Assembly (NCBI GenBank): GCA_003988855.1
Contig: QYAI01000056.1
Coordinates: forward strand, 186,001 to 250,000
From: Arachnopeziza araneosa
Lineage: Eukaryota > Ascomycota > Leotiomycetes > Helotiales > Arachnopezizaceae
Direction of reading: 5' to 3'
Length of the DNA stretch: 64,000 nt
Part shown: positions 1 through 13,007 of the stretch, one piece after another
How positions within the stretch are numbered: the first letter of the stretch is position 1
How the letters are laid out: each line of letters opens with the position of its first letter
The notes under the pieces: generated by a model
Seen by the model: only the letters and a program-made list of their open reading frames with translations
Database searches by the model: none
What the model was told of the DNA's origin: nothing
Made by a program: the position numbers and the translations under genes

Positions 1-1209
1 GACAGTGCTGTCAACATTCTTCTCAATGTGTGATGCAATGTATCTACTGTTGTTGCCTTACCTACATTTACCCTGCTGAATCATTCTTTCCTACTGTATT
101 CTATTCTGTTTCTATCTTTAAAGCTTCCCTTCAATCAACTTTACTTACAGATGAACTAACTCATGCACTACAAGTTGGTAGATAGGTTAGACATGGAACA
201 CAGTAGAATACTTGATGATATATTGATAAACAACATAACGGGAGGATAATGTAAATCAGATAGCTGGGCACTTGGGACAATGTTGAAGTAGCTATATAGA
301 TGGAGAATATATATAAACTTCCACACTTCCAACTGTGTTCTTGTATGTAGTAGGTATTGTTATTCAAATATACTGTAGTACAAAGCATTTGTTCAAACGA
401 TGAGAGGGCCTCAGATATGTGATGCACAATTATCGACTAACAAAATATCTTTGAATATTATGGAAAAATATGCTTGCACTTCGCAACCATTTGGCCATCT
501 AACTGGCCATCCGACGGAGAAGTCGTCTTTGGTACCAGTATATTCAACTGCTACACTTTCTCCTCTCTCCCCCTCTTGCTGCACTTCGCAATTTTACATT
601 CGGCCATCAAACGGGGAAAACTAATTTTAGGACCAAATATAAATTGATTAGTCGGATTGGTACTTGCATACTGATGTACTTAGTTGGTAGGCTTCCTCAG
701 AACTTACATTCGCTGAGACCGCGTTTTCATCATGTGATTTCGTGTTACACCTATCGAAGGTGAGATTACCTCAATTTAGATTTCCAGATTATGTAGCTTG
801 ATATTTAGAGCTCTTCAAAGACCAGTGTGATGTCTAGGCAAATATCAGAATAATTTGATGACTGCTAATAAGAAAAGTGAAGTGTGCCGTTTTGCACTTT
901 TGAAGATGCTTAGCCAGTAGACTTGGCCATCAGCACCACCTGTAGAAAAGTTACTGCTGATCATTTTACATGAACAATGATTTTAATATCATTTCAAAGA
1001 AATAGATTTCTATATATAAATTCGGAGAATTGCATTGGCTAATTAGTATTACTTAATTTGCGACTTTATTTGCAAACTCTCCGTGGATATAAAATTTACG
1101 CCACTGACGAAATCGTGGACCCTCAAGCGCGCTACTGAAGGTCCCTCAAAATTAGGTCGTAGATCTGACAACACTCCCTACCAGCATCTCCGATGTGGCT
1201 ACATTTTGC
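1..1209. other. AT-rich intergenic region, no gene seen
   Basis: This stretch lies upstream of the first histidine kinase. The open frames in it are short, AT-rich and lack recognisable motifs or plausible spliced continuations. I see no RNA gene or repeat. The distal part probably includes the promoter of the kinase that starts at 1210. Confidence 0.5.
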
Positions 1210-4200
1210 ATGAACTCGAACTCGGGGACAGACGCCGGCGCAGCAGCTGAGATGGAGGAAACACCAAGCAGCAGCTGCATGATCCTACCTTCCGATACCA
1301 AATCAGGATCGCTGAGCGAACGTCAACTGGCCGAGGGATTCCGTGTGCAGGAATTGCTACGGTAATAGCTACGCGTTCTACATCCTCCAGTCAACACTGA
1401 CATGGCATTATAGGTACTTCCTGCCAATACATGAATCGACGCCAGCCGGCGAAAGCAAACCACGCGTGTCGACCGACCCCTCCTTGACCGCATTTGCGCA
1501 ACTTTCTGCCTGGAAGACGGATTGCCAGCGGTCTTTCATTTCATCGATCGATGATAAGCAACAATACATACTTGCTGAGGCTACAAGAATTACGTCGCTG
1601 AGGTTGGACGAATACGCAGGAGGAGACGACGATGCATTGTCCTTTGGACAAGTGTCACTCGACTTATTTTCTGGCGTTTGCCCAACCACCATAGCTTGCT
1701 TTACGTCTCCTGACAAGAGCCTCGATTCCTCCTCGGAATATGTCAAAGCAAGCACATCGTGTGACTTCTATTGATTTCTAAGAGACCTATATTCTTTGCA
1801 ACACAGTGCGTTCAACGCCTCTTTTCAGAGACGCAACTGATTCTGAACCCTCTAGATTATGTGATGAGCGATATGTCAAAGCTAGATGAATTTAAAACCC
1901 GACCCTACATACTCGGTTGGCCGTTCATGCGTTATTATGCAGAAGTCCCCCTTACCAGCCCTTTGGGTTATGTAATTGGCTCTCTCTGTGTAGTCGATAA
2001 TCGGGTCAGGGACGGTCTGGACTCCCAGGGTATCAAGGTTCTCGAGGAAATTGCCTCTACAGTCATGGAGCATTTGGAGTTATGTTCGATCAGAGTTCAA
2101 CGGAATCGAGCGGAGCGTATGTTTCGAGCCCTAGGTCAGTTTTCAGAAGGAAACAATAGCGTTCGTGAGTGGTGGATGAAAGCTCAAGTCACGCAAAATC
2201 CGGAACCCGCTTTTCGTCATTTCACTCTGGAAGAACGAGCTGATGTTAAATTGGGACCGAATCCTACATCTGGTCCTTTAAATCTATAGAATAAGTTTTT
2301 GAACTCATCTTTGGATATACAGCCATATCAGCTATCAAACGACAATATCCAGGAATCTCAGAGGCCACAATCTGCCCCAAGTCAGCATTCTGATTCCGAC
2401 CCAAACTCATTACGAAAGGAATCTTCTTCGGATTTCACCCCTCCAATCTCAGTTCCTGAGTCGTTCTTCACTGCTGATAGAAAGAATGTGCCTTTGGCAC
2501 CATCATCAAATTCCGGGTTTTCTGCAACGCCTTCCAGTTCTCCTCATCTTCAAGACAGGCCTGAGCTCCAAAAGTTGAATAAAAACCAAGATATGCTATC
2601 AAGAGCTACAAATCTGATGCGCGAAGGCATCGGCTCCAGCGGAGTTGTGCTTTTGGACCACGCTCTATCGACGGAACTCTAACGATCAATAATGAATCAG
2701 AAAGTAAAGACGATGTCTCATCCAAAACTATCCCGCCCTTTTCAAATTCTTATCCCTGCATGGCACACTCCGAATATGAAGGACCAAAGGCGTTTGCTCG
2801 GGTCATTGCATGTTCTACACGACCCGGCAATGATTCAGATATGATTCGAATACCAGTCAGGATATTGGCAATATTATTAACGCAATTCCCTAGCGGTGGA
2901 GTATGTAAGATCCTCATTCAGCTTTCGATCTATGCCATTTCAGAGCACTTGATTACTTAAATTTTGATAAAGTATTTGACGATCGCTAACTCATCTTTTA
3001 GGTCATTAGCTTTGATAATATGGGCATTCTCAAGGCATCTAAGTTAACCTCGATCTGGGATTAGCAGACACCTGGCGCTGTGGAACGCAAAATGCTCATA
3101 GTCTCTGATCAAGAAGAGGGGTTGGGCACCAGCGAAGCTGATATGGAAGAAATACGTGAGATAACGGATGCTTTAACAGGTGTCACTTCTCTGATATCTT
3201 TTCCCCTGTGGGATGCTTCTCGCAACAAGTGGTTCTCCTATGGTCTGGCCTGGACAAGTGATCCAACACGTGTGTTCGCGCGGCAAGACTTTGGATATCT
3301 CAACACCTTTGTTAACTCTATCACTGTCGAGCTTTCTCGTATCGAGGTAATGGCTGCTAATCAAGCAAAATCTGCCTTTGTATCTTCAATCTCTCATGAG
3401 CTGAGGTCACCACTTCATGGAATCATGGCGACTTTGGAGGTCCTTCGAGATTCAGCAGTGGATTCGATCTATGACGATGAGCTTACCACGCTGGAGCATT
3501 GTGGTTCGACTCTCCTGGACACAATTGATAATGTTCTTTCTTTCACAAAAGCCAACATCTCAACGAGCAAAAACAATGGGAAGGTCACGGCAACCAAATC
3601 TACTCAAGTCATCGATTTAGGTCTTCTTGTTGAAGAAGTGGTGTCTATCAGTCTTACCGGAAACCATTTTCGTGAATTAAAGGATTCCTCGATGCGTCCT
3701 AATGATCAAATAATCCACAGCAATTTCCGTGGCTTTCAGCACCAGTGACAATCATCTGTGATATAGCTTCTGGAAACGATTGGCTTTTCGAAACTGATGG
3801 AGCTTCTTGGAAACGAATTTTGCTGAATCTTGTGGGTAACTCGTTAAAGTATATCTCATCTGGCTTTATTGTTGTCAAATTGGAGCAACAGAACGCGTCT
3901 CAAATTTCTCAAGATCCTTCCACATCGAAACCTGGAGATTGTGCGGACGCAGAATCTTTAGATTCGACTCATATGCATAATACAACTACAACACGGAAAA
4001 TCATTCTTTCCGTGAAAGATTCTGGGAAAGGCATGACTCAGGACTATTTGAATAATTACCTGTTCAAACCATTCTACCAAGAAGATGCCATGGTTCCTGG
4101 AACAGGGTTAGGACTGAGCATCGTCTCACAGTTGGTTGGTTATTTAGGTGGCGAAATTAATGTTACAAGTGAATTGGGACAAGGCACCGAGATCACCATC

Positions 4201-5343
4201 AATGCCATGCTTCGACAGCCGCAACAACAGATCAATTCTGCTAAAACCCCATCAGCGCCATCAGCTTATTTCGGCCTAAAGTTAGGGCTTTTAGGCCTCG
4301 ATCCTGTGCCCGATCTACATGACACTAGCGGTATACTTCCAAACAGTGCCAAATCCAATCAAGCAATACGGTCCGCTCTCGTCAACTCCGCAACCAATAA
4401 TGGACTGTCTGTTGTTACAGTCGAGTCAATGGGGGCGTCTGTCGCAGATATTCTCGTCATTCCAGAACACCCCTATCATCAATTTAGTTGGCTCCAAATA
4501 GATTTATTACGAAAACCGGTCCTTGTACTCTCTTCGCAGACTGTAAAATCTAGAGAGAGCAAGCAGACAGGCCATCAGAATTCTATGCTTCTATTTGAAC
4601 CGTAATTTCCTCCCATCTTGGGCTTTTGTTCATAATTCTTCACACTAATATTTGTAGATTTGGCCCAACGAGGCTTCGACAAGCTCTGAAAACTTGCTTA
4701 TCAGTTCGAAAGATGATTGCAGGTCAAGAAACCGGAGGCCAGTTTGATTCACCTGCACGTCAAACCACCCCCGATATATCGTCAGTCCATGGGCTAAATC
4801 CTGCTGCTGATGTGGAATTTCGCAATCTGGAAGCTCAGCCGAAAGTTCTTTTGGTCGAAGATAATCCGATCAATCTCAAGTAAGTGACCCCAGAGACTGA
4901 AATTCCCCCAGGCTTGTCTGACGAGTTCGAATACGATTACTGCTGAAACATATCATGCGCTCTTTATTGCCAACGTTAGCTCTTGACTTTCTAGGCTGCT
5001 TGTGATGTGTATCAAGCAAACTGGTCAAGACTTCCTGACTGCAGTGGATGGTTCACTTGCAGTCGAGGCATATCGAAAATACTCATCAAGTATCGAGCTT
5101 ATATTAATGGATGTGCAGATGCCTAAAATGGATGGACTTGAGGCAGGTCGACAGATTCGAATTATTGAGAAATCATTTGGTTGTTCCCCGGCGTTTATTG
5201 TTGCTTTGACTGCATTGAGCTCGCTTGAAGACAAGGAAGGTGCAATGGAGAATGGAATCAATTTCTTTCTTACTAAACCAGTTTCGATGAAGAGACTCAA
5301 GGAATTAGTGAACCAGCACTGCAATCCGGCGGCAATCGCTTGA
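1210..5343 (+). pseudogene. Hybrid histidine kinase with GAF-like N-terminus, disrupted
   Basis: A two-component hybrid sensor kinase, which in fungi feeds phosphorelays to Ypd1 and Ssk1/Skn7 regulators. From ATG 1210 I can trace exon 1 (to 1361), exon 2 from 1414 (start of the GAF-like region, motif DPSLTAFAQLSAWK), exon 3 from 1856 (end of that region), the H box ISHELRSPLHG near 3390, N box GNSLKY near 3830, G boxes DSGKGM and GTGLGL (4020-4120), and a receiver with LVEDNPINLK and the phospho-acceptor motif LILMDVQMPKMDG near 5100. Introns at 1362-1413, 1761-1855, 2245-2289, 2901-3001, 4602-4657 and 4880-4994 restore the frame at those places. Three breaks remain: a frameshift near 2660, an in-frame TAG at 3062-3064 (one transition from CAG), and a frameshift near 3715. 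No intron explains them. All catalytic motifs are otherwise intact, so decay looks recent; assembly error is the alternative. Confidence 0.75.
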
Positions 5344-5939
5344 GTGGTGCCTTTTCTCGATTCTCTACCTAGGTATTTTGACAAGTACAAGCAACTACTG
5401 CTTGATGGTACCCCATGACAGGTTCGTGTCAAGGCGAGATGCGAAGAACAGCATGCATAGCGCTTATTTACATGATTCGCGCTCTTGGAAGACGAAATCA
5501 AGGCTAGCATAAACGCCATCGCTTCGATATATGATTGTCCATAGTTAGCTTGGCTGTGTTCGAAGAAGATTGTTGCTATGATAGTTAAAAAACTGGTGAT
5601 CAACACTTAATTAGAGCATCTGTGAAATTTTCATAAGCCTATAAGGATAGTGAGGTCATTTTAAAATAAAGTATGCCCATTTAGGTGGTTAGTACCTTCT
5701 GAACAAGAAGAAGGCGTCACATGATGTATAATTGCTTTTGAATTCTCCGTATGGATTGAACGGAACGCCACAATCACGACCCCCGATGTATGCAAGACAT
5801 GCAGCATTTTTAACGACATCGCCGAAAATGTTGCGATTATGACCAAGAAATCAGGCCTCAACCCAACTTCTCACTCCTGCACCCTACTGAATGCGACGTC
5901 GGCCAAAGGTTACAAGAACGGGGTGTTCCAATTCCAGAG
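5344..5939. other. Intergenic spacer between the two kinases
   Basis: About 600 bp separating the broken kinase from the intact one. A frame that joins that of the second kinase is open from about 5812, but it contains no ATG before 5940, so I treat it as 5' leader. No other gene is supported. Confidence 0.4.
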
Positions 5940-8900
5940 ATGCAGAAGCAGGCTGAACATCGATCGAAGAGAGCACGGAATGGTGGTGGAGAGCTCACGC
6001 TCTCTCCCCTGAAGCGAGACCTTGAAGGTATGTGATCATGTGAATGAACCGAGAAGAATAGCTTTATTCAGTACGAGATAGATAACGATGAGTCTCTTGA
6101 GAATGGGATTTCTCCCCCAGGTGAATTGTCTTCCATCGGCATTATGGAACTCTTGGATCACGACTCACGACCCACCTTCGTCCTTGACCTGCAAGCTCTG
6201 CCCTCTCGAGAGAGTCTCCCTATCGTCTATACCAATAGCTCTCTCCGCTTCTTTGACTCTCTTCGCGCTGTCGTTTCGGCACCAACTTTCTACCCAACGC
6301 CTACCACCCTTCGACCTAGCAATCAGGACAGCTCGCAAACCGCCGAAGCCGAGTTCAAGGAATGGTGTACTAGCATTCCCGACTTCGATAACGCTAAAGA
6401 TGGCTACCTCCCCCGTCATACATTCCGAGGTATGTTCTGGACAAGCAGCACCATTCGCGGTCGGTGGCGGGTGATTAGCGCCTCCCAAGTACCAAACCAG
6501 AAAATTCAGAGCCACGGCACGCCTAGATCAAGTCGTAGCACCTCCCGTAGTAGTACCTCACGGAATAGCCTGAGTACGGGCAAAGCCTTCGTGCCTGAAG
6601 ATATGATTGCCCCAGACGAGGAAGAGAGTCTCAGTAAGCAGTTAGCGGATAGCGAGAGTAAGTTCAAGGTGCTAGCGGAGCTGAATCCGGTCGGCATGTA
6701 TTATTTGTCTCCTGATGGGAATATTCTCTATTGCAACGATACGTGGTATGAGATTACCGGCCATCCAAGAGGATTAGAAGGAGAGATGTCGTTCATGAAT
6801 GTGATATGCGAGTCGAGTCATCCACTCATCACTTTTGAATGGGGCTTGTTGACTACGGAGAAGGGGAGGCGGACCTTTGAACTCAAATTAAGAAATCCGT
6901 GGATTGATGAACGTACGGGAGAGAAGAGGCAGAAATGGATATTAGCGAGCTGCGATCAAGAGTTTGACGAGGAGGGCAATTTGAAGACAATCATGGGTTG
7001 TATCACCGATATCAGCGCCCAGAAACACGCAGAAGAGGTTGCCATCGAGAGAGCAAATCTCGTTGAGAAACTAGCATTGCAAACCCAAGAGGCGGCACAG
7101 CATGAGAAGAACTTTCAGCAGATGGCTGAACTGGCGCCGTGTGGAATGTTTACGTTCGATCCTCAGGGAGCGATCACGTGGGCCAATTCACAATGGTACG
7201 AGATGACGGGACATCCGAGGAATGCAGAGGAGCATTATCCAATGTCATTTCTGAACTCTATTGAACAACAAGATCGTGAAAGTTTCAAAGACGTGTGGGA
7301 GAAACTGACGGTCGCGAAAGAAGAAGTGAGCTTAGAGTTGAGGCTGAAGAAACCATGGATCAGACAAGAAAGCAACGAGGCGGTGGGAGACGCGAAATGG
7401 ATACTGTTCCTCGCACTTCCGCAGTTAGATAATGATGGTAATTTGGCGACAGTCCTTGGCTGTACTACTGATATCTCGGGTTTCAAGTTTGCGGAGCGTG
7501 TTCAGATGGGGAGTCGTTTGCAAGCTGAGGAGGCGAAACGACAGCAAGAGTCGTTCATTGATATGACCTCGTGAGTATCATAGTCCTCGGATAGACTTAA
7601 CTAATATCATATAGCCACGAAATGCGAAATCCCCTCAGTGCAATTATGCTTTGTGCTGATGGCATAGCAACATCAGTTCTCGCCTACCAATCAAATTCGT
7701 CCTCGGCGTCCATCCCCCAATCCCTCCTAGAAAACAATCTTGACGCCGCTCAAACCATTGTCCTCTGCGCCCAGCACCAAAAACGCATCATCGACGATGT
7801 TCTCACTCTCTCCAAACTCAACTCCACAATGCTTCATGTAACGCCCATCTCTGTCCAGATCGAAGCCACCGTCCGGCGTACGCTGAAGATGTTTGAGTCC
7901 GAGCTCAAAGCGCATAAAATCGCCATGAACTTCGTTGTTGAGCGGTCTTACCACGTTGCTGAAGTGGATTGGGTCTTCTGTGACCCCGTAAGGCTTACTC
8001 AAATCTTCATCAATCTGCTTACGAATGCGATTAAATTCACACGTTCTGAACCAAAGAGGGAAATTGAAGTGAAACTAGGAGCAAGTATTTCGAGGCCACC
8101 GAAGGATGTAGACCCTGAGATTCAGTGGTTTCCAAGTAAAGATTCGAACTCGCTCCAAGATTTAACTTTAGCTCCGGATTGGGGAACGGGTCAGCAGGTT
8201 TTTTTGTATTTCGCAGTCAAGGATACGGGGCGAGGATTATGTGAAGATGAGAAGACTCGACTCTTCCATCGGTTCTCGCAGGCTAGTCCAAGAACACATG
8301 TGCAGTATGGCGGATCAGGACTTGGTCTGTTCATCTCTCGTGAATTGACTGAATTACAAGGTGGAGAAATCGGGGTCGCTTCAACCTCTGGTCTTGGAAG
8401 TATGTCTCATATCGTTTTTCCTCTTTTCTCTCATGCTAATTCCGTTCAGGTAAATTCGCATTCTACGTCAAAGCCCGCAAATCTACCTCCTCTGACCACG
8501 TCCCTAACAGCACCTCTCTTACTCCTCTATCCCCACCAACCAGCCGCTCTTTATCCGCATCCACCATTCCCAAAGCCGACTTCACGCACCCGACCTCCTC
8601 GTCCTCCTCTCCCCACCCTACAACAACCACTGTGCTACGACCTACGTACCACATCCTGCTCGTAGAGGACAATCTCATCAACCAAAAAGTTCTTTCCAAG
8701 CAACTCCGCTCGATGGGCTGCGTCGTGCACGTGGCCAATCATGGTGGCGAAGCTCTGGATTTCATGGCAAAGACAAATCTCGTAGTTCCCGGCTCAACAA
8801 TGGCTTGTAGTGATGATACTTCGCCCCCGTTGGAGTTGAGTCTTATCCTGATGGATTTGGAGATGCCTGTTATGGATGGCCTGGCTTGTACAAGACGTAT

Positions 8901-9157
8901 CAGGGATCTGGAGAGCGAAGGTGCATTGAGGGGTCATGTACCGGTCATTGCTGTCACGGCGAATACGAGGGGGGAGCAGATCCAGAGGGCGAGGGAGAGT
9001 GGGATGGTAAGTGCTTTCGATTCATGCCTTCTCTACTTATCTACTGCTATTTTGGATGTGTACGTGCTGATTGAGTTTGCTATAGGATGAGATTGTAGCG
9101 AAACCTTTTCAGATCCCAGAATTGATGGCAAAAATGGATTTGCTGATGGGAAATTGA
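5940..9157 (+). CDS. PAS-PAS hybrid histidine kinase with receiver domain
   Basis: A soluble fungal hybrid histidine kinase that should autophosphorylate on His, pass phosphate to its own receiver Asp, then to an HPt protein. Five exons (5940-6027, 6121-7570, 7615-8399, 8450-9006, 9086-9157) join without a frame break into 983 residues. Two PAS domains sit near residues 213 and 364 (cores GMYYLSPDGNILYCNDTW and GMFTFDPQGAITWANSQW). The H box TSHEMRNPLSA (about 514) is formed across the 7571-7614 intron. N box NLLTNAIKFT is near 645, G1 DTGRGL near 715, G2 GGSGLGL near 745. The receiver has LLVEDN (about 842), Asp in LILMDLEMPVMDG (about 907) and the Lys of AKPF (about 966). No transmembrane segment is seen. 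Start 5940 is the first ATG in a frame that joins exon 2 exactly; it was chosen by splicing logic. Its tandem neighbour upstream is a broken kinase of another subtype. Confidence 0.9.
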
Positions 9158-9439
9158 AAGAGGCAAGATGTGGACAAGTAAAAATGAGAATGGAGTAATG
9201 AGTACTGCTTTTGATAATTTTGGCGTAGAGCATTGGGGATCATGGTATGAGCATGGCATGAGCAAGGCGCTTTGATGGATACCACGGAAGGAATGGAGTG
9301 CGGCGCATATCTATTACAGGATTTATAGTCTGACCTTACGGCAAATTTAAGGCTATCAAGCAAAGCTATACAGTTCAAAGCCAATACAAGTGCCAAAGTA
9401 AATACTAGACTGAATCTTGATTGACCTTTAAGAACAGGC

Positions 9440-11076
9440 TCATCTTATAGGAAGAGAAGCCTTTGTCCGCCTAGCCACTTCTACTGCTCTATAATACTCT
9501 ACATCCTGACTCACCTGTTTTGCAATGGCAGTAAAATTGGGTTCTGCGCCTGCTTCCTCAACAGCAGACTGCAAAGCCTCGCAATCCCAGCACCCACAGA
9601 CATAGTATTCCCTTCCAAAGCGTATTCGATACAAACCCTGTGTTTCCTTCATACCGGTATCTAATTTGCCCTGCGCAATACTGTCATCGTGATTGACGAA
9701 CTTTCCAGCGACCTCTTGTGTTACCTGGTAGTATCGCGCCGCAGAGCATTGGTGGGTATGCCATACGAGGTCGATATCCAGTGTTGGTACGAACATGGTA
9801 TTCGGATATAATTTGAACAGGTGCAGGAAGTTCTTGTATCGCTCACGGCTTCGTCGTATTGTGCCCTCCAGCGCAGGACTGCGGATCCAGATCCGTTCCC
9901 ACATCTTATCCACGGAGCCAGATTGGCGTATCACGGCCGCTTTTACTTGGTCTGAAGCCTCATCATGTTGTTTGGTGATCTGCTGTAGCAGAGCACCGTC
10001 TTGCAAGCTCAGGAACCTATTCTCAGTGGCTGTGGCTGCCGGGGAAGTGGGCGCATACTCGACAAGGCGTTTCCTGAGTTCAACACTATAAGATTTCCAT
10101 CCGAGAAGGCACTCAAGGAGATCTGGCGCAAGAAGCGTTGCTTGGAGAAACTTTGTTGATGCGGCGGTTGTGAGGGAGAAGGACCAGTCGTCAGAATTGA
10201 CACTTTGGTGCTAAACGGCCGCTGAAGTTAGCATGATTGTCCTTATCCCTTCCTTCTATCCAAGTAGCTTCTGCTTTCTTAAACACACAACAACAGCAAA
10301 ACTTACGATTAATACCCATGGGAACTCAATAATATACAACCGCTTCGTGCCGTCACCACAACACTGTCTGTACCATCGTGGGTTCAGAAGAAATGCATGC
10401 CACACCATTAAAACATCTACAATGCTGGTCAGTTATCAATTATCAGAACCACACAGCGCTCAGAATAGTCACCTAAGGGAGGTAGATTTTCCGTCATACA
10501 CTTGGTCGTCCCGTCTTCTTCCACCGGATAGATCTTTGTTACTGTCTTCATCCAGGTTATGAATCTGACAACCGCAAATTCTATATATCTATCCCACTTC
10601 ACTTGTTTTCTTGTCAACAGTGTGTCATCCTTCAGTTGCACTGATTCTCCCATCCTAACCACTGTCTTCTTATTTGGCTTAATATTGAACACTTCATCCA
10701 GCTCTTCTGATTCCACCACTCGCTGGTGGAGCTCGTGTAGCACGGCGAGGAATTCCAGATGAACTGCACATTCAGCTGCTGAGGGGACTCCATCATCTTT
10801 CCTTGTCCTGTCTTCAAGACCATTGAAGACATCCATTGATGGTATCACTGGCCCCAGTGTCTTGTCTGAAGCTGTCTTGTATCTGGTTGCCGTGTAGACT
10901 TTGGATAATCCAGTCTTGGAGCCATCCTTGATGTGGTTTGAAATCTGCTTGCTGGTTCTGTGAAGAGCGAACTGGCTTGCCACTATTTGGAGAGCCATAA
11001 TTGAATCTTGAATCTGGTGAGGCACATTTTGCAAATTATTATGAGTTGTTCTTCTCACGTCTTGGCAGAAATTCAT
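9440..11076 (-). CDS. DUF1399 / glycine-rich domain-containing (GRDP-like) protein
   Basis: Three exons on the minus strand (11076-10473, 10416-10307, 10210-9440) give 494 residues. Two motifs identify the family known in plants and fungi as DUF1399/GRDP: LPPLDVLMVWHAF near residue 202, formed across the first intron, and PTLDIDLVWHTHQ near 386. Both are tryptophan-histidine signatures repeated in this family. A CGCWDCE element follows near the C terminus. The molecular function is not established for fungal members; plant GRDPs are linked to stress and auxin responses, which should not be transferred here. The gene converges with the upstream kinase across 282 bp, and a 71-bp tandem duplication lies directly 5' of its ATG. 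Confidence 0.82.
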
Positions 11077-11085
11077 GGCTTAGGC

Positions 11086-11227
11086 GACCAGCTGCTCAGC
11101 CCCGATGGATCGCTAGTTCCGCTTAAAAGCAGCAAGTTATCTTGATAGCTGGCAAGGACCAGCTGCTCAGCCCCGATGGATCGCTAGTTCTGCTTAAAAG
11201 CAGCAAGTTATCTTGATAGCTGGCAAG
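11086..11227. repeat. 71-bp tandem duplication, two copies
   Basis: Copy 1 is 11086-11156 and copy 2 is 11157-11227. They abut exactly and differ at one base that I can see (C versus T within GTTCYGCTTA). Each begins GACCAGCTGCTCAGCC and ends GATAGCTGGCAAG. The duplication starts 10 bp upstream of the ATG of the minus-strand DUF1399 gene, so it lies in that gene's leader or promoter and in the divergent region shared with the gene at 11478. Confidence 0.95.
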
Positions 11228-11477
11228 GCATTTTTATAAAGCCTATGATCAATCGCGCCCAGCTCGTATTGAAGTCTAATCGAAAGCTTTCAATTTGGGC
11301 ATTAACCCGTCGAGCTGAACACATGAAATCAGTTCCTCAGCCTAAGTCCTATAGCGCTTTTGTTTTATACTTGTCGTCAGAAAATATCTCTCTAGCCAGT
11401 CTCTTCATCCATAATTTCTGATACTCGCCAGCCTCCAAGAACAAACATATTTTTCTCATTGAAAATATTTACTTAGC

Positions 11478-13007
11478 ATGTGGATATGTTGGATTTTCGG
11501 TAGAACTGGGTATGGGGTGGTTCGCATTTTGTCTTGTGGACCTTGTATTGTATGGGCCACCAATGTCGTTCCTGTCGTTGTGAATCTTCATCAACGCCCT
11601 CTATCTAACGAAATTCCTTTTCGAAGGGAGATTAATGTCAGCTTAGTGATTTCAGCAGTCCTTGTAAGTGTCTATATCTCATCTTCAGAATTTGGCTGAC
11701 TCTTAGAAAGTCAATTTTCCTTACAATCTGGATGTGTGCAGCAGGTTTATATATTCTTAGTGGCGGATCTTTGAAGAAAAGAACTCGTTTCTTGATTTCA
11801 TATTGCATCATAGATTGCGGACTCATCGGCCTCATGATCTTCACTCTGGTTTGGCAAGCAAAGTTTCTTCCCAGTACACTCAAAGAGTGTCGTCATGCAA
11901 ACACTTGGCAGTTGGTGGGGGAAGACACGAATTTATTTTTCGTGCTGGGGAAAAGTACAAAACGTACTCCAGTGGTCATGTGCAAAGAAATGATACGTAT
12001 CTGGATATTGAATATTTGTACTGTGTAGGTGGAACCTCATAACTCAAAATCTCATCACTAACACACTGGTCTAGGATAATGGTCGGACAGTCCGCAATAT
12101 ACCCACTGCTAAGACTTCCAGTGCCATGGCCTTTGGTCTGGTTTTATGGAAACACTCGTTGGCACTTTCGAGAGCTGGTTAAGTCTTATCGAGATCGGCA
12201 GATTGCAGGATTTGAGTTACGAGAAGGTGAGGTCTCAATATTTGGCGTTTCAATCTAACAAATACACAAGTGCGTAACCCTCAGCCATCGCGTCTTTTGG
12301 GGAGGGCAACAGTTTTCGATATACTCAATGAAGACCCAGAGCATCGGGCTATTTTGTCACTCACCGCGAATCTACATTATTCTGAGCTTGTAGCTCTTAG
12401 TCTCACATCGAAGGCGATGAATAGTGTTATATTTCCTAGCAAGCCTGCCAAAGCCAGATCTCAAAAGATAAGCTTGGCCGCTTGTGAAACGGATAAGGCT
12501 GAATGTTGGTGCTGCGGTGCTGAAATTTGCATTGTAGGACTTGATTCCATGAAGATATGGTGAAGCACTGACACACTCTAGACTTGTCGGTCTGACAAAA
12601 ATGTCCCTAAACCAAGGTCATCTACACACATTATCAACTGCGAACCATACTGCGGAACTTGCTACTATAAAGTCGTTTGCCGAAGATACGGATATGGGGC
12701 AGCAAAGGGAGAGATGCAACATGGGAAAAGAGAAGTGATTGATTGCGAATGTCGAAGCATAAACACCACGAATCCAGTCCGTCGATTTGTTTGCAAATTC
12801 TGTTCCGTTTTCGTTGAAGATGAGGCCCTGGTCGTAAGAGAAGAAAGAGAAATGGCGGAGCAGAAGCACCTCCTGAAACAGCCAGTAAGATGCAAAGTCT
12901 GTGAGTGTAGTCTTAATGGAGGGGGATTGAGATGGTGGGGTTGTTCGTTATGTAAAAAGGAATGTGTGAGCCATTTTCACCCGATGCAAGAGAAGAAGAT
13001 GCAATAG
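11478..13007 (+). CDS. Membrane protein with F-box-like and cysteine-rich zinc-binding regions
   Basis: Five exons (11478-11663, 11711-12024, 12075-12226, 12271-12533, 12582-13007) join in frame to 446 residues. The N-terminal half has about four hydrophobic segments, e.g. VSLVISAVLSIFLTIWMC, formed across the first intron, and LISYCIIDCGLIGLMIF. A short helical block follows, AILSLTANLHYSELVALSLTS, which resembles an F-box-like helix pair. The C-terminal half is rich in paired cysteines (CWCCGAEIC, CEPYCGTC, CKFC, CKVCEC, CSLCKKEC), compatible with two or more zinc sites. If the reading is right it would be a membrane-tethered substrate adaptor, but this is inference. The first acceptor (AAAG) is weaker than usual, though only it keeps the frame. 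Confidence 0.62.

Noticed and set aside
161..624. Two overlapping open frames on opposite strands near the window start
   Set aside because: Short, AT-rich, no motif, no start context and no spliced extension.
1761..1855. Apparent frameshift in the first histidine kinase
   Set aside because: An ordinary intron (donor at 1761, acceptor TAG at 1853-1855) restores the GAF reading frame, so I do not count it as a lesion.
2287..2289. In-frame TAG in the first histidine kinase
   Set aside because: It falls at the end of a plausible 45-bp, phase-0 intron (2245-2289), so it is probably spliced out.
5025..5606. 193-residue minus-strand frame over the kinase receiver
   Set aside because: It is the reverse shadow of the receiver exon plus UTR, with no recognisable motif.
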